Assembly: GCF_964275005.1 (NCBI RefSeq)
Contig: NC_092705.1
Coordinates: 25,012,630-25,076,629 of the forward strand
Reading direction: 5' to 3'
Length of the DNA: 64,000 nt
Source of the DNA: Diadema setosum
Lineage: Eukaryota; Echinodermata; Echinoidea; Diadematoida; Diadematidae
A program made the position numbers and the translations under genes. A model generated the notes under the pieces. It was given only the letters and a program-made list of their open reading frames with translations. It did not search any database and was not told the origin of the DNA. The first letter of the stretch is position 1. Each line of letters begins with the position of its first letter. Shown here one piece after another: positions 37,763-53,051 of the stretch.

Positions 37763-39018
37763 ATGTATGCATGCATTTAACAAGTAAATGCAAAATTAAA
37801 GGCATAATTTACCATTTGCAGACGAAACAAAAACCCAGCATTAGTGCTTTAAATAGTTGTAAAATGTGAGTTACGGATAGAAACAGCCTCTGTCAAAATT
37901 TGAATCCATATAATTGATGTTAAGTGTTGTTAAATACACAAAATGTGAACAATAGTTATAATAAAAATGTTTCCAGACTAAACCGTATACAGTTACGGTT
38001 TATTGAGAAAAACCCTGATATCTCCTTATATTTTAGGTTTTATTGCAAATATTTCATATGGTAGGATGTTTTATGATACAACAGACCTACACATATGCAT
38101 CAAATGTGATATCTTGAACATTTTTGAAATCACTGCTCCCAAAGGTAAACTGGACCTTTAACATGTGGAATTGACTGTCTCTCATTACACACAGGTGAAA
38201 TTTCCAGACTTCCAGACCCAGGTCTTCATGCCGAGAGCCAGCGACTTCAGGGTCCTGAATGATCTGCGACATCGAATGATGACAGAGATCTATCTATCTC
38301 ACAGCCTGTGGTCAGGTAAAAATGATAGCTAGGATATCCAAACTTTCTTTCAGACTTTGCTGTTAGAGCACTTCTGTCCATATTAGAGGGAATTGCCTCC
38401 AAATAGCATTCTGTTATTAGTCCACGACTCTTCCATAGCTTTCATCTATTTGTTCATTTTTTATTTCAGGTTGTGAATCGTGTTTACTACATACAAATTT
38501 TCCGAGCACCAAAAAAAGAAAAAAAAAAAGAAAGAAAAAATTGTTTTGATGTGATATCGTTGTACTGTTAAATTTCTTTTTGTTTACACTCTAACTTTTA
38601 TCTATTTATTTATTCAGTCTTATTTAAAAAGTGGGTAGTCTTTTCAGAGCCAAAAGGCCTGCTTTAAAAAATGAGCCCTGTTAACATGAATATACAATAC
38701 AGATCGGAATCTGTTATTGAAAGGTTACAACAAGAGTATGAAAATGTTGACTTCAGAACAGACCTGTTTAACTTTATTCTCCTCAAGATGTGCAGTGGAC
38801 ATTCATAGATGATGAGAACCAATCTCAATTTTACTTGTGTCGTCTTGTTTTTCTTCATTTTCCCCTCAGAGCCATGTCAGGTGGAGATCAGCATCGTTAT
38901 GACCTATGACCCCAACGTGTTGGGCCCTTCCACTTCATCGTCCTCCAGCAGCGGAGGGACCCTGGCCCTGAGTAAACCCGTCAAAGTTTACCTGATGCCC
39001 AAGCCTTCAAAAAGATAG
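17028..39018 (+). CDS. INTS4: Integrator complex subunit 4, complete, 19 coding exons
   Basis: HEAT-repeat scaffold of the nuclear Integrator complex. With INTS9 and INTS11 it forms the endonuclease module that cleaves snRNA 3' ends and promoter-proximal nascent transcripts. Exons: 17028-17081, 18437-18593, 19400-19555, 20221-20327, 23801-23998, 24576-24791, 25438-25557, 26630-26804, 28045-28250, 29281-29423, 30445-30560, 31291-31424, 32423-32586, 33320-33413, 34187-34270, 34930-35132, 36350-36647, 38195-38315, 38870-39018. All have GT/AG borders and the phases close, giving 964 codons (human protein 963). Diagnostic matches to human INTS4: start [30 protein letters not shown] (exon 6); [12 protein letters not shown] (exon 7); KKWADDAP and [13 protein letters not shown] (exon 8); [12 protein letters not shown] and LREDQLE (exon 9); [21 protein letters not shown] (exons 10-11); [17 protein letters not shown] (exon 12); [13 protein letters not shown] (exon 17); end [14 protein letters not shown]. 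Exon 16 has a Gly/Ser-rich insert ([12 protein letters not shown]) absent from the human protein. An acceptor just 5' of the ATG implies an upstream non-coding exon. Confidence 0.95.
17490..17696 (+). mobile_element. LTR-retrotransposon Pol fossil (aspartic protease region), probably Ty3/Gypsy-like
   Basis: About 200 bp in INTS4 intron 1 resembles the C-terminal part of a retropepsin domain ([12 protein letters not shown], then AQFHVVPG and [10 protein letters not shown]). No LTRs, reverse transcriptase or integrase are seen beside it. It is a small, old, broken remnant of an element, not a whole copy. The call is tentative because the fragment is short. Confidence 0.35.
18718..19101. mobile_element. 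Palindromic MITE family P, copy 2 (INTS4 intron 2)
   Basis: The ends TTAAAGGGTGTGTACAGTTC and ACTGTATAGTCCTTTTAA are complementary, and so are the inner arms TTGAAATGGCTGAGATATCC and GGATATCTCAGCTATTTGAA. The whole 384-bp unit folds back on itself. It is the better preserved relative of 8120-8520. Non-coding. Confidence 0.7.
20882..23472. mobile_element. pogo/Tigger-like non-autonomous DNA transposon (INTS4 intron 4)
   Basis: The left end TACAGTAGATACTTTGGATACC and the right end, in complement TACAGTCAACTTCGGATACC, are inverted repeats flanked by TA, the target of Tc1/mariner/pogo elements. Runs of alternating CTCGAA near 20990 and ATCTCGAATTTCGCGTATC near 23390 look like the 'TCGA/TACCTCG' subterminal sequence of Tigger relatives. 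No transposase ORF remains. The interior is filled by other repeats (see 21886-23183), bounded by CAGGGCTCCAAACTAAC at 21662 and GGTGGCGCGATAGGGCCACC near 23184. Total length 2591 bp. Confidence 0.65.
21886..23183. repeat. Minisatellite, about 18 copies of a 71-72 bp unit
   Basis: The conserved piece GGAGC(C/T)GAATGTTA recurs at roughly 21915, 21991, 22062, 22133, 22204, 22264, 22337, 22408, 22481, 22561, 22632, 22702, 22774, 22841, 22912, 22985, 23055 and 23127. Each unit also contains AAAAGCAAACATCCGACATT and TATTTTAGCATC. Copies are diverged by roughly a fifth at a glance, so the array is not a recent expansion. No ORF. Confidence 0.9.
24803..25160. repeat. TACTGTAAAACC-type MITE, tandem pair, directly after INTS4 exon 6
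   Basis: It begins GCTGTAAAACCAGAAAC and ends TTATGGTTTTACAGTAA, giving inverted ends. Inside are two related half-units, each with GGCATGAAACTTTCCCAATGC and a TCTTGGCTxCTCACAAA block, separated by a T-tract at 24978-25002. Relatives lie at 39595-39804 and 62062-62271. TA-bounded ends suggest a Tc1/mariner-type non-autonomous element. It starts about 12 bp after the exon 6 donor site. Confidence 0.65.
25360..25393. repeat. (CA)n in INTS4 intron 6
   Basis: Short CA array about 45 bp upstream of the exon 7 acceptor. Confidence 0.85.
25715..25876. mobile_element. 162-bp MITE in INTS4 intron 7
   Basis: The ends CTGGGGTCCATTTCATGA and TTATGAAATGGACCCCAG are inverted repeats. Non-coding. The interior has degenerate TCTTATAxxT direct repeats. 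Confidence 0.7.
27686..27964 (-). mobile_element. GGGGCGACAAGACC-type MITE, copy 1 (INTS4 intron 8)
   Basis: Opposite-orientation relative of 56316-56572. The left edge has TATGGGGTGACAAAAGTTTG and the right edge GAGGTTTTGTCGCCCCAACAGCGATATG. Shared interior words are CAATCAGTTCAGTGATGTC / ACATCACTTAACCC (complement) and CCATGGCATGTAAAAGGGGGA / GCCATGCCG. Non-coding DNA element ending about 80 bp before INTS4 exon 9. Confidence 0.55.
28290..28480. mobile_element. Telomere-like-repeat element, copy 1 (degenerate; INTS4 intron 9)
   Basis: It opens CCCCTGGACAATTATCCCAG, relating it to the GGGCAATTACCCC ends of the copy at 37401-37588. It then holds imperfect CCTAA/AATCCTAA units (28325-28435) and ends TTTTAGCCTGG before a G-tract at 28456-28478. 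It begins about 40 bp after the exon 9 donor. Confidence 0.6.
31555..31800. repeat. (ATG)n trinucleotide array (INTS4 intron 12)
   Basis: GATGATG repeats with many single-base variants. The poly-Met and poly-Ile frames read through here are artefacts. Confidence 0.95.
32048..32275. mobile_element. 228-bp MITE with GGCCCAAATTCATGAAGGTGG ends (INTS4 intron 12)
   Basis: The left end GGCCCAAATTCATGAAGGTG and the right end, in complement GGCCCGAACTCACGAAGGTG, are inverted repeats of about 21 bp. Nested inside are ACCATGGTACAAATTTAGACCATGG and a CGTGGTTTGAATTTGTACC partner. Non-coding. Confidence 0.75.
32901..32993. repeat. Near-perfect hairpin (INTS4 intron 13)
   Basis: The arm ATATCGTTGGTTGAGAATG through CATTAAGTTGCCTC pairs with GAGGCAACTTAATG through CATTCTCACCCAACGATAT. 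Stem about 38 bp, loop about 16 bp. The length and pairing resemble a short foldback element or a small-RNA precursor. Nothing decides between them. Confidence 0.75.
33638..33682. repeat. (CAA)n microsatellite
   Basis: About 15 ACA/CAA units in INTS4 intron 14. Confidence 0.95.
35290..35675 (+). mobile_element. TTAA-bounded MITE family, copy 2 (INTS4 intron 16)
   Basis: It starts TTAAAGGCATTATTTACC and ends GGTAAATAGTACCTTTAA. It aligns along its length with 37796-38161 and, inverted, with 972-1320 (for example GATGAAACAAAAACCCAGC, GATATCTCCTTATATTTAGG, ATATGGTAGGATGTTTTGTG). 386 bp, non-coding. Confidence 0.8.
37401..37588. mobile_element. Element with doubled GGGCAATTACCCC ends around (CCTAA)n (INTS4 intron 17)
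   Basis: The 13-mer GGGCAATTACCCC occurs twice on the left (37402-37414 and 37417-37429) and its complement GGGGTAATTGCCC twice on the right (37557-37569 and 37574-37586). Between them lie AATCCTAATCCTAA units and then CCTAACCCTAACCCTAACCC, the metazoan telomere motif, at 37493-37515. The arrangement is a small non-autonomous element that carries telomere-like DNA. A degenerate relative is at 28290-28480. Confidence 0.75.
37717..37757. repeat. (CA)n microsatellite
   Basis: About 20 CA units in INTS4 intron 17, just before the MITE at 37796. Confidence 0.95.
37796..38161 (+). mobile_element. TTAA-bounded MITE family, copy 3, 33 bp before INTS4 exon 18
   Basis: The ends TTAAAGGCATAATTTACC and GGTAAACTGGACCTTTAA are inverted. 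366 bp. It sits so close to exon 18 (38195) that it may contain that intron's branch point or polypyrimidine tract region. Non-coding. Confidence 0.8.
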
Positions 39019-39062
39019 TGAAGCATCGGGCTCATATTTTGGACAGATTGCAAGTGATATGT

Positions 39063-39206
39063 TCAGGGGGGTGTTTCATGAAACTTTTTGTCTGTGATTT
39101 ACACCGACAACTGTTAAAAGCTACTGAAATCCTTGCGTCTGATTGGCTGATAGCAAATTTGTCGGTGAAAACCTCCGACGAACTCGTTGATGAAACGCCC
39201 CCCTGA
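39063..39206. mobile_element. 144-bp MITE 45 bp after the INTS4 stop codon
   Basis: The ends TCAGGGGGGTGTTTCATGAA and TGATGAAACGCCCCCCTGA are inverted repeats. An inner pair, GTCGGTGAAAACCTCCGAC with ACACCGACAAC, adds further folding. It should be transcribed within the INTS4 3' UTR. Confidence 0.75.
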
Positions 39207-39594
39207 TGTAATTTGGAGAGACTATTGTACAGAAGAATGTCGCTTGATCGTTTCTGTGCATTTCCTCAAAATTTGCTGGTCTGCGATTGTCAATATTAGC
39301 CACCTGCATACCGTCTCCTAACGCCCCAGTCAGCATCAGCATCAGCCAATCACAGAGTGGACGTGTTTGAAGAGGACCCTGTCGTCATGGCGACATGAAC
39401 AGGAATGGCCATCTCCTTTTTGTGCTTGAAATAGCTGTGTTAGAGCCGGATTTCTTACAGTATTGCAGGAATGAGTACTTGGTATTTCCTACTTGCAGCA
39501 GACACTGCTACCAGAGTAGATGAGCTGAGAATGGATAGCACTAATAGTTGAACATTTTGTAGTCACACTCTTCACTGAGACCTAGAGGCTGCAA

Positions 39595-39804
39595 TACAGT
39601 GAAACGAGGATTGTTCATGTGCATTTTAATTTTGTGAATTTCGCGAGAGCCAAGATTTGTGAAATGAAAATGCATGCGAAAGTTTTTGTCTGAACTTTAT
39701 ATGTTGAATGCCAGTGACAATTCACAAGGATTTCATGCCACAAAAAAGACCATCAGCTCCAATTTGCAAAAATTTCATGTCACGAAAAAATCTTGCTTTA
39801 CAGT
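39595..39804. mobile_element. TACTGTAAAACC-type MITE, copy 2 (INTS4 3' UTR)
   Basis: It begins TACAGTGAAACGAGG and ends CTTGCTTTACAGTA, TA-bounded. Interior words (GTGAATTTCGCGAGAGCCAAG; TTTCATGCCACAAAAAAG) are complementary to those of 24803-25160 and 62062-62271. Confidence 0.6.
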
Positions 39805-41719
39805 ATTGAGTATATTGGTGATGGAGTTGTAGGAAGGTTGGGGAGTTTCCAGTTTCTCATTTTTTTTTTCTATAAATCAGCAAGTGAAAACTGGGTCATC
39901 TTCCCAAGCTGCAAAGCAGGGTATATAGGAGTCTATGGTGCAAGTTCATGCATGCACAAATCGAATGATGTGTGTGTCGGCCACTATCTGTGTTCAATGT
40001 CTTTAATCGCATTAGACATTGTGGACTTCTGCCTCAAAGGCCCTCTTGCACTGAGTGCTGCCTACAAGTCTTACACAATGTTGATGGACTTTTGGGATGT
40101 TGGATTAATCCAAGACATAACCTTTGATACACAAACATGTGGTGTAACAATGGACCATAATATTGTGTTTAAAGGATGTTAGTAATGGTTTCTCTGTGAG
40201 CCAAGGATATGTTTTACACACCAAAGTGTAAGAATCACCTGATGAGGGTTACTGATGTGCACGACTTCTGTTGTCCTACACTTTAATTACACAACACTCT
40301 ACACCAGTCCCGACACCCTTTACCAACATCGACATTCATCCTCTACACCTTCAACACCTCCAGCCCTTATACTCACATACATGTCCTCTTTCAATTTGCA
40401 AACTCACCTACATGTACTACACAAACACCATCAACATCCCCAATCCCTGTACTCATATACACCTCTTCTTTCAATCTACACACTTACTCGATACTCAAAC
40501 ACACAACACCGATTCCACTTACACTTTACCAGTACCAAAAATGAACATCAGAAATAAACTGAAATGAGTTTGAGCTATGTTATCATCAAGCAAAGCTAAC
40601 ATGAGCTTTACTGCACCAGAGTTTGTGCAGTACCCAATGTTCCCCATGTTTTCCCCCATTGTGTCTGCATAATTATACCAATCGTTATATGAAACATGTT
40701 CTGATTATGTGTCATCTGAAAAAATGACAGAAACTATTCTTTGCTACAGTGTGTACTGTACAATGTGGGAATGTCATGTGCAGATTGTATCAATTGTAGG
40801 CATTTACACATGCAGAGTGTAAATTTTGTCAGCAAATAAATTCTGTAACACCAAAACCACCTTTTGTGTCCTATTTCCATTGTTTGCGACTTTAAATTGG
40901 CCAGCATCATGCTTAAGATGAGAAAGAGTGAAGTCTGGGTCAGAAAAGCTAGATGTAAGTTGACTGCCTCTAAGCTGACGATTTGGCATAGCCGAATTGA
41001 TATAAAAGTATTTACTGCATTTTTTTTCTTTGTTCCGATTACCATGTGTAGTGGCTACTATAAAGTTTCCTCTCTAACAAAATAACAATGACATGAAAAC
41101 AGAATTAAATCCCACTTCCATCATTGCAATGAAATGTATCACAAAGACATTTGTAAAATTTGACTTTCATTATTATTTTTTCATGTTTTGTTGGTGTTTT
41201 TATGTAGGCAGTATTTTAACTCCACAATGACAATACAAGTGTATCCAGATTCCGAGAGAAAATGTTACTTTTTTTTAATACCCTGGTTGCGTACAATTGG
41301 ATAAACCCATTTGCATTCAATAAGCATCCACGTAACACACAGGCACATTCATTTAAAAAAAAAGAGGAAAAGTTGTAGTCAACTTATAATCACAAGTAAA
41401 GTACTTCAACTTGGCACAAGTGCAGGTAATGACAATAATAGATTTATTATTACAAACCTAAAAAACAAAAAAAACAAAACTTATGACAAGAAAAGAGTAT
41501 GGTGTTCCTGGGGTCAAGGTGAAACGGTCATGGTCAGCGTTTGATATGCTGTGTCACAATTTTGATGAAGTAAAGGTGAATCTTTGACAAGAAATTTGAT
41601 ACCAGGTAAAGAGATAATGAACACAAAAAGGAATGAAATGCATGTATAGTCCATGCATAATTTTGTAAAGTTATGATGCCTTGTATTATGATTTGTATTC
41701 ATCTGGCTGCCAAGGAAGT

Positions 41720-41882
41720 AATGAATGAATGAATGAAGTAACCAAGGTAGTAACATCTTTTACTGCCCTCTGAAGAACTAGACTTTGAAGATAAAGTGCC
41801 TTGCCTAGGGGCACTACTGCCACATTCGAACCTCGGATCTCAGCTTGACAGTCATTTGTCTATTCCACTGAGCCATGACAGC
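41720..41882 (-). mobile_element. tRNA-derived SINE
   Basis: On the minus strand there is an A-box-like GTCATGGCTCAGTGGAATAG, then a B-box-like GAGGTTCGAATGTGG about 40 bp downstream, with a GAATGAATGAATGAA-like tail side at 41720-41737. The head differs from the SINE at 1629-2062, but both carry a GGCTCAGT core. It is a retroposon, not a tRNA gene. Confidence 0.55.
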
Positions 41883-42537
41883 TCCTCCTCTCCCCCCCCC
41901 CCCCCCCCACCCCTGCTCATTTGCAAAATGCTGTACATCTTGAATAGCTGACAGCAATTCTTTCGATGCTCATCCTCCAAGTTTAGTCAAATCTGCAGCA
42001 TAATGCATTTGGGTCAAATGCTGGAGACATGCCATGGCACTATACTTGACACTGTGACATCATTGACACTTACATAATAGTACAAACGAACATCATAGGT
42101 AACATTTGACGCATGTAGCCCTAAATGATAAAAATGCTTGGAATGTTCTTTAATTCAAAAAGGTTTTCAAGGTGATATGATGACCATCCACACAATTCCA
42201 CATATCGAGTTATGTAGTACCCTAAAAAAAAAAAATAGAGAAATTAATAATAATCTTGATATCTTTTTAAAACATGATATTTACAGTCAATGCAAGAAAT
42301 CACACAAATAAAATAAATAACAGTTGAAAAAATACGGAAGCAACACTGCACATGAATCGACTGGCCCAAGAATAGCCACAGGGAAATTACTAGAAATTTC
42401 TAACTCAGGTTATTTTCCTCCAGTATCTTAATGATCCTAATTGAATTTCAAGATGAATGGCTTTGTGCTGACTGTATCCTGTGTGGAGTCCTGGACAAAA
42501 TGTTTTGAAAGAAAAAGTGAAAGTAGTGATACATCAT

Positions 42538-43236
42538 TTAACCCTAAAAGGGCCAGGGGGGGGGGGGGGGGCGGAATCCGCCCCCCCCTCGACGTTTCGC
42601 GTTATAATTCTGTAACGCGAGAAGGCCTCATCGCGAGGCTTCTTGACTTTCTTCGTTCAAGTCTCACGCAACTTTTGAGACCAAATTTGCAACGTCCGCG
42701 CATACTTTTGCGAAGCCACGCCCATTTTTGTAACGGAATGTCGCTCCAAAACGGGCACAATTTTGTGATTTTGTGTACATTTCCTATGGAAAACAGTGCT
42801 CTTTCATGAAAGGCATAAAACCTGATTATTTTTACAATTAATCACTTTCATTGATTAATTTTGTGCTAATTATGGTAGAAAAGTGGTCAGTGACAATTTC
42901 CAATGAAAAAAACAAAGAAAAAACAAAAGTTGAAAAACAAGGAAATACATAAGAAATTCTGAAAACAATAAAATACATAAGAATTGAAATGAGTTTTGGA
43001 AGCTTTTGTGATGTACAATTGTTGAATATGCTAAAACAGATTTACAGATCAAAAATTAGACTCTCAATGCTTTTAATTAAGCTAAAATATCACCTTGAGC
43101 TTAATTTGCATAATTAATTAATTAAAATTAGAAATTGAATGTTTCAAAAAATCTTATAACACAATCTTGTAGATTATGACGCGGGTCTCACGCATGCAAA
43201 ATTTCATCGCGATCGCACCATCGATGGCCGAGATCT

Positions 43237-43276
<40 letters not shown>

Positions 43277-43350
43277 CGGAATCCGCCCCCCCCCCCCCCC
43301 CCCCCCCCGGTCTGAGCATAGCCAAAAAAGCCCGGCCCCTTTAGGGTTAA
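42538..43350. mobile_element. piggyBac-like MITE with TTAA flanks and internal G/C tracts
   Basis: The left TTAACCCTAAAAGGGCC and the right GGCCCCTTTAGGGTTAA are inverted repeats beginning with TTAA and then CCCT, as in piggyBac elements. 813 bp, no transposase. Each end carries a G- or C-tract flanking GGCGGAATCCGCC (about 42557-42590 and 43240-43308), making a second, larger inverted repeat. CATCGCGATCGCACCATCGA near 43206 is itself palindrome-rich. Confidence 0.7.
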
Positions 43351-43402
43351 GGGGAAAAAAACAGCTGAGGAGTACTGTGGAAGAGGCAACACACACCACA
43401 TA

Positions 43403-43865
43403 AGGCATTTTCACATCAGCCCGATAAAAATCCAAGCTCGAGATATTTTCTGCGATTGCAAATTAGCGCGCTATTTCATTTCCTATTCACATCAGCCCGA
43501 AGAGAATTAGCTCAAAATTTCTTCGAGCTAATTCGACAGCTGAGCATGCATTAACAGTGTCGGGTATACCAGTAGAGCGCGCGCTTTCAAAAAAAATTAC
43601 CCGCGTGATCGCCATCACACACACTAGGCATGGTAATTTCTTGAGGTGATTTCACATTATCAATAGCGCGCTAGTTCGCAAATTATCCCGCTATTTCTGA
43701 AATCTCCCGAGTTGGACTCGAGAAATGCTCTCGATCAGAGCGATAAAATTAGCGCGCTAATTTGTATCACATTATCAAATAGCACGCTATTTTGTGATCG
43801 CGTTAATTTCCCAAGTCAGAAAATAGCGTGCTATTTCGAAACATCGGGCTGATGTGAAAACACCT
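43403..43865. mobile_element. 463-bp MITE with TTTTCACATCAGCCCGA ends and repeated GCGC palindromes
   Basis: The left AGGCATTTTCACATCAGCCC and the right (complement) AGGTGTTTTCACATCAGCCC are inverted, and ATA flanks both sides. Inside are five versions of AAATAGCGCGCTATTT (43461, 43672, 43746, 43777, 43821), one being the perfect palindrome AAATTAGCGCGCTAATTT. No ORF. Superfamily not assigned. Confidence 0.75.
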
Positions 43866-44149
43866 ATAGTAACTGCTGATTTGAGCAGCCCAGTGGAAAT
43901 ATGTTTGATATTTTATTTACCGACCATCAACAAAAAAGATATACTAGACACTGGGGGAAGAACCGTGTGAATGCAAATTCACATTCCAAAATAAATGCTT
44001 TTCATTGCAACTAGTCTTCTCTCAGTAACTGCATATGTGCTTTCTTAGCTGATTTTAAAATCACAGAAACTCTGACCCACATGAAGTGAGATGCTATTCT
44101 GGAGGAAATGTGAGGCTACATCAGGAAATAAGCCAGTTCCTAATCTCAT

Positions 44150-44590
44150 GTACACATTGATACAAATGACCTTTCTTTTTTTTTCTCAATTGGTTAGGCA
44201 CTTCACTCATTTTCAAAATGGCATAATGTACAAGCTTGCCCGATGAAAACAATTCATGGAATTTATGTTCAAGCAAAGAATTAATTTGTGTTGAGACCAG
44301 GTGACCAGAATAGTCCATCAGTTGACAAAATAGCAGGCATCCATATTGTTTTGTACTGAATGCAATAACAACCTTTTTCTTTCGGTACATATTGCCAAAT
44401 ACCAGGCTTGCTGTCAGGTGGATGTGCTGGCAAGCACCATTTAGATAAGGATCACAGGAATAATCACCACCTCACAGATGCTTATCTCAGTGAATTTAAC
44501 AAACCAAAATGCCTGTTGGTACATATAACCTTTTTCTGCTAATGCGCAAAGTGGAATTACAAACTGGTCTATACAAGGGAGTCCTTCCTT
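44150..44590 (+). repeat. Repeat family R1, copy B (uninterrupted)
   Basis: The intact reference copy for the family at 1455-2760 and 53690-55765: TTGGTTAGGCACTTCACTCA, TTTTGTACTGAATGCAATAAC, ATATTGCCAAATACCAGGC, CTGTCAGGTGGATGTGCTGG, ATGCGCAAAGTGGAATTAC in order. About 440 bp. No clear terminal inverted repeats and no protein. Confidence 0.65.
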
Positions 44591-44828
44591 CTCTCTTGCA
44601 GGTTCTGCATGTGCAGACTTGTAGTTTTTCCTTCTTGCCACTCATACTACTTGGAGCTTACTCTCTCATAATGTATCCTGTAACACAAGGCATTACTGCA
44701 ATACCTCACAAGGTGTATTACGCTTGTATTGCAATACCCCAAAATACATCTCAAAAGATTTCCAATCACGACAGAATTTCCATCTGAATGTCACATCGGC
44801 ATCTGGAGAACCAGGGGTGGGGCTGTCA

Positions 44829-52624
<7,796 letters not shown>

Positions 52625-53051
52625 ATTGCTCGCGATTACATTAGACTTGGAGATCTCCCGATAAATCTGAACACACTTGCACTCGAATGAGTTACGAAGT
52701 GAAGGAAACAGAAAAATATCGGAGGCAAACAGAGTGAAAAGATCTGGCCAACCCTGCTGTCTGTGCTGGGTGTACTGCCGTGAAACTAGGGACGCTATCC
52801 AACGTAAACATCAACGCTCCGCCCGCCGGTACGCAGGCGGTAAATGCCGGAGCTGTCACCGTTGCATTCTCGATCCCGCTGCATGCAAGACACATGCATG
52901 CATGTGTCTTGCGGATCTCGCGGATCTCGCGGACGGTCGTTGCGTTGTGTCGAGTTGCAACAGCGCCATCTTGTGGTAAAATAGGTGGTAACAACGAAAT
53001 AGAAAAATCAACTTTATAGATTGCTAAAAATTGAGAAAACGAAATTTCGAC
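52625..53051. promoter_or_regulatory. Bidirectional promoter region, CFAP300 and TMEM256
   Basis: Only 427 bp separate the two divergent start codons, and the interval is CpG-richer than its surroundings. It contains a perfect 28-bp palindrome at 52885-52912 (half-site GCAAGACACATGCA), immediately followed by two copies of GCGGATCTC (52911-52928), a YY1-like GCGCCATCTTG (52963-52973) and a forkhead-like GTAAACA (52804-52810). The forkhead site would suit a ciliary gene under FOXJ1-type control, but a single 7-mer is weak evidence. No TATA box was noticed and no convincing RFX X-box was found. Confidence 0.65.

Larger units (their letters stand above)
39019..40575 (+). other. INTS4 3' UTR and 3' end (extent inferred)
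   Basis: After the TAG stop come two inserted elements (39063-39206 and 39595-39804) and a G-poor, C/A/T-rich degenerate duplication at 40290-40545. Candidate poly(A) signals AATAAA lie at 40553-40558 and 40835-40840. The first is taken as the likely end, without transcript support. Open frames inside (for example 39793-40182) show no protein-like features. Confidence 0.4.
40576..44828. other. Convergent intergenic region, INTS4 to CFAP300
   Basis: No exon recognised. It holds a SINE (41720-41882) with a following C-tract (41890-41909), a piggyBac-like element (42538-43350), a further inverted-repeat element (43403-43865) and R1 copy B (44150-44590). The remainder is AT-rich unique DNA. The CFAP300 3' UTR must start at 44828 going left. 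I saw no clear AATAAA on the minus strand close to the stop. Confidence 0.6.

Noticed and set aside
39793-40182. 129-residue ORF in the INTS4 3' UTR
   Set aside because: It begins in a MITE end, has a poly-T-derived Phe run and no conserved motif. Best read as untranslated sequence.
52804-52980. RFX X-box in the CFAP300 promoter
   Set aside because: GTCACC and GTTGC/GGTAAC half-sites are present but not in the orientation and spacing of a true X-box.
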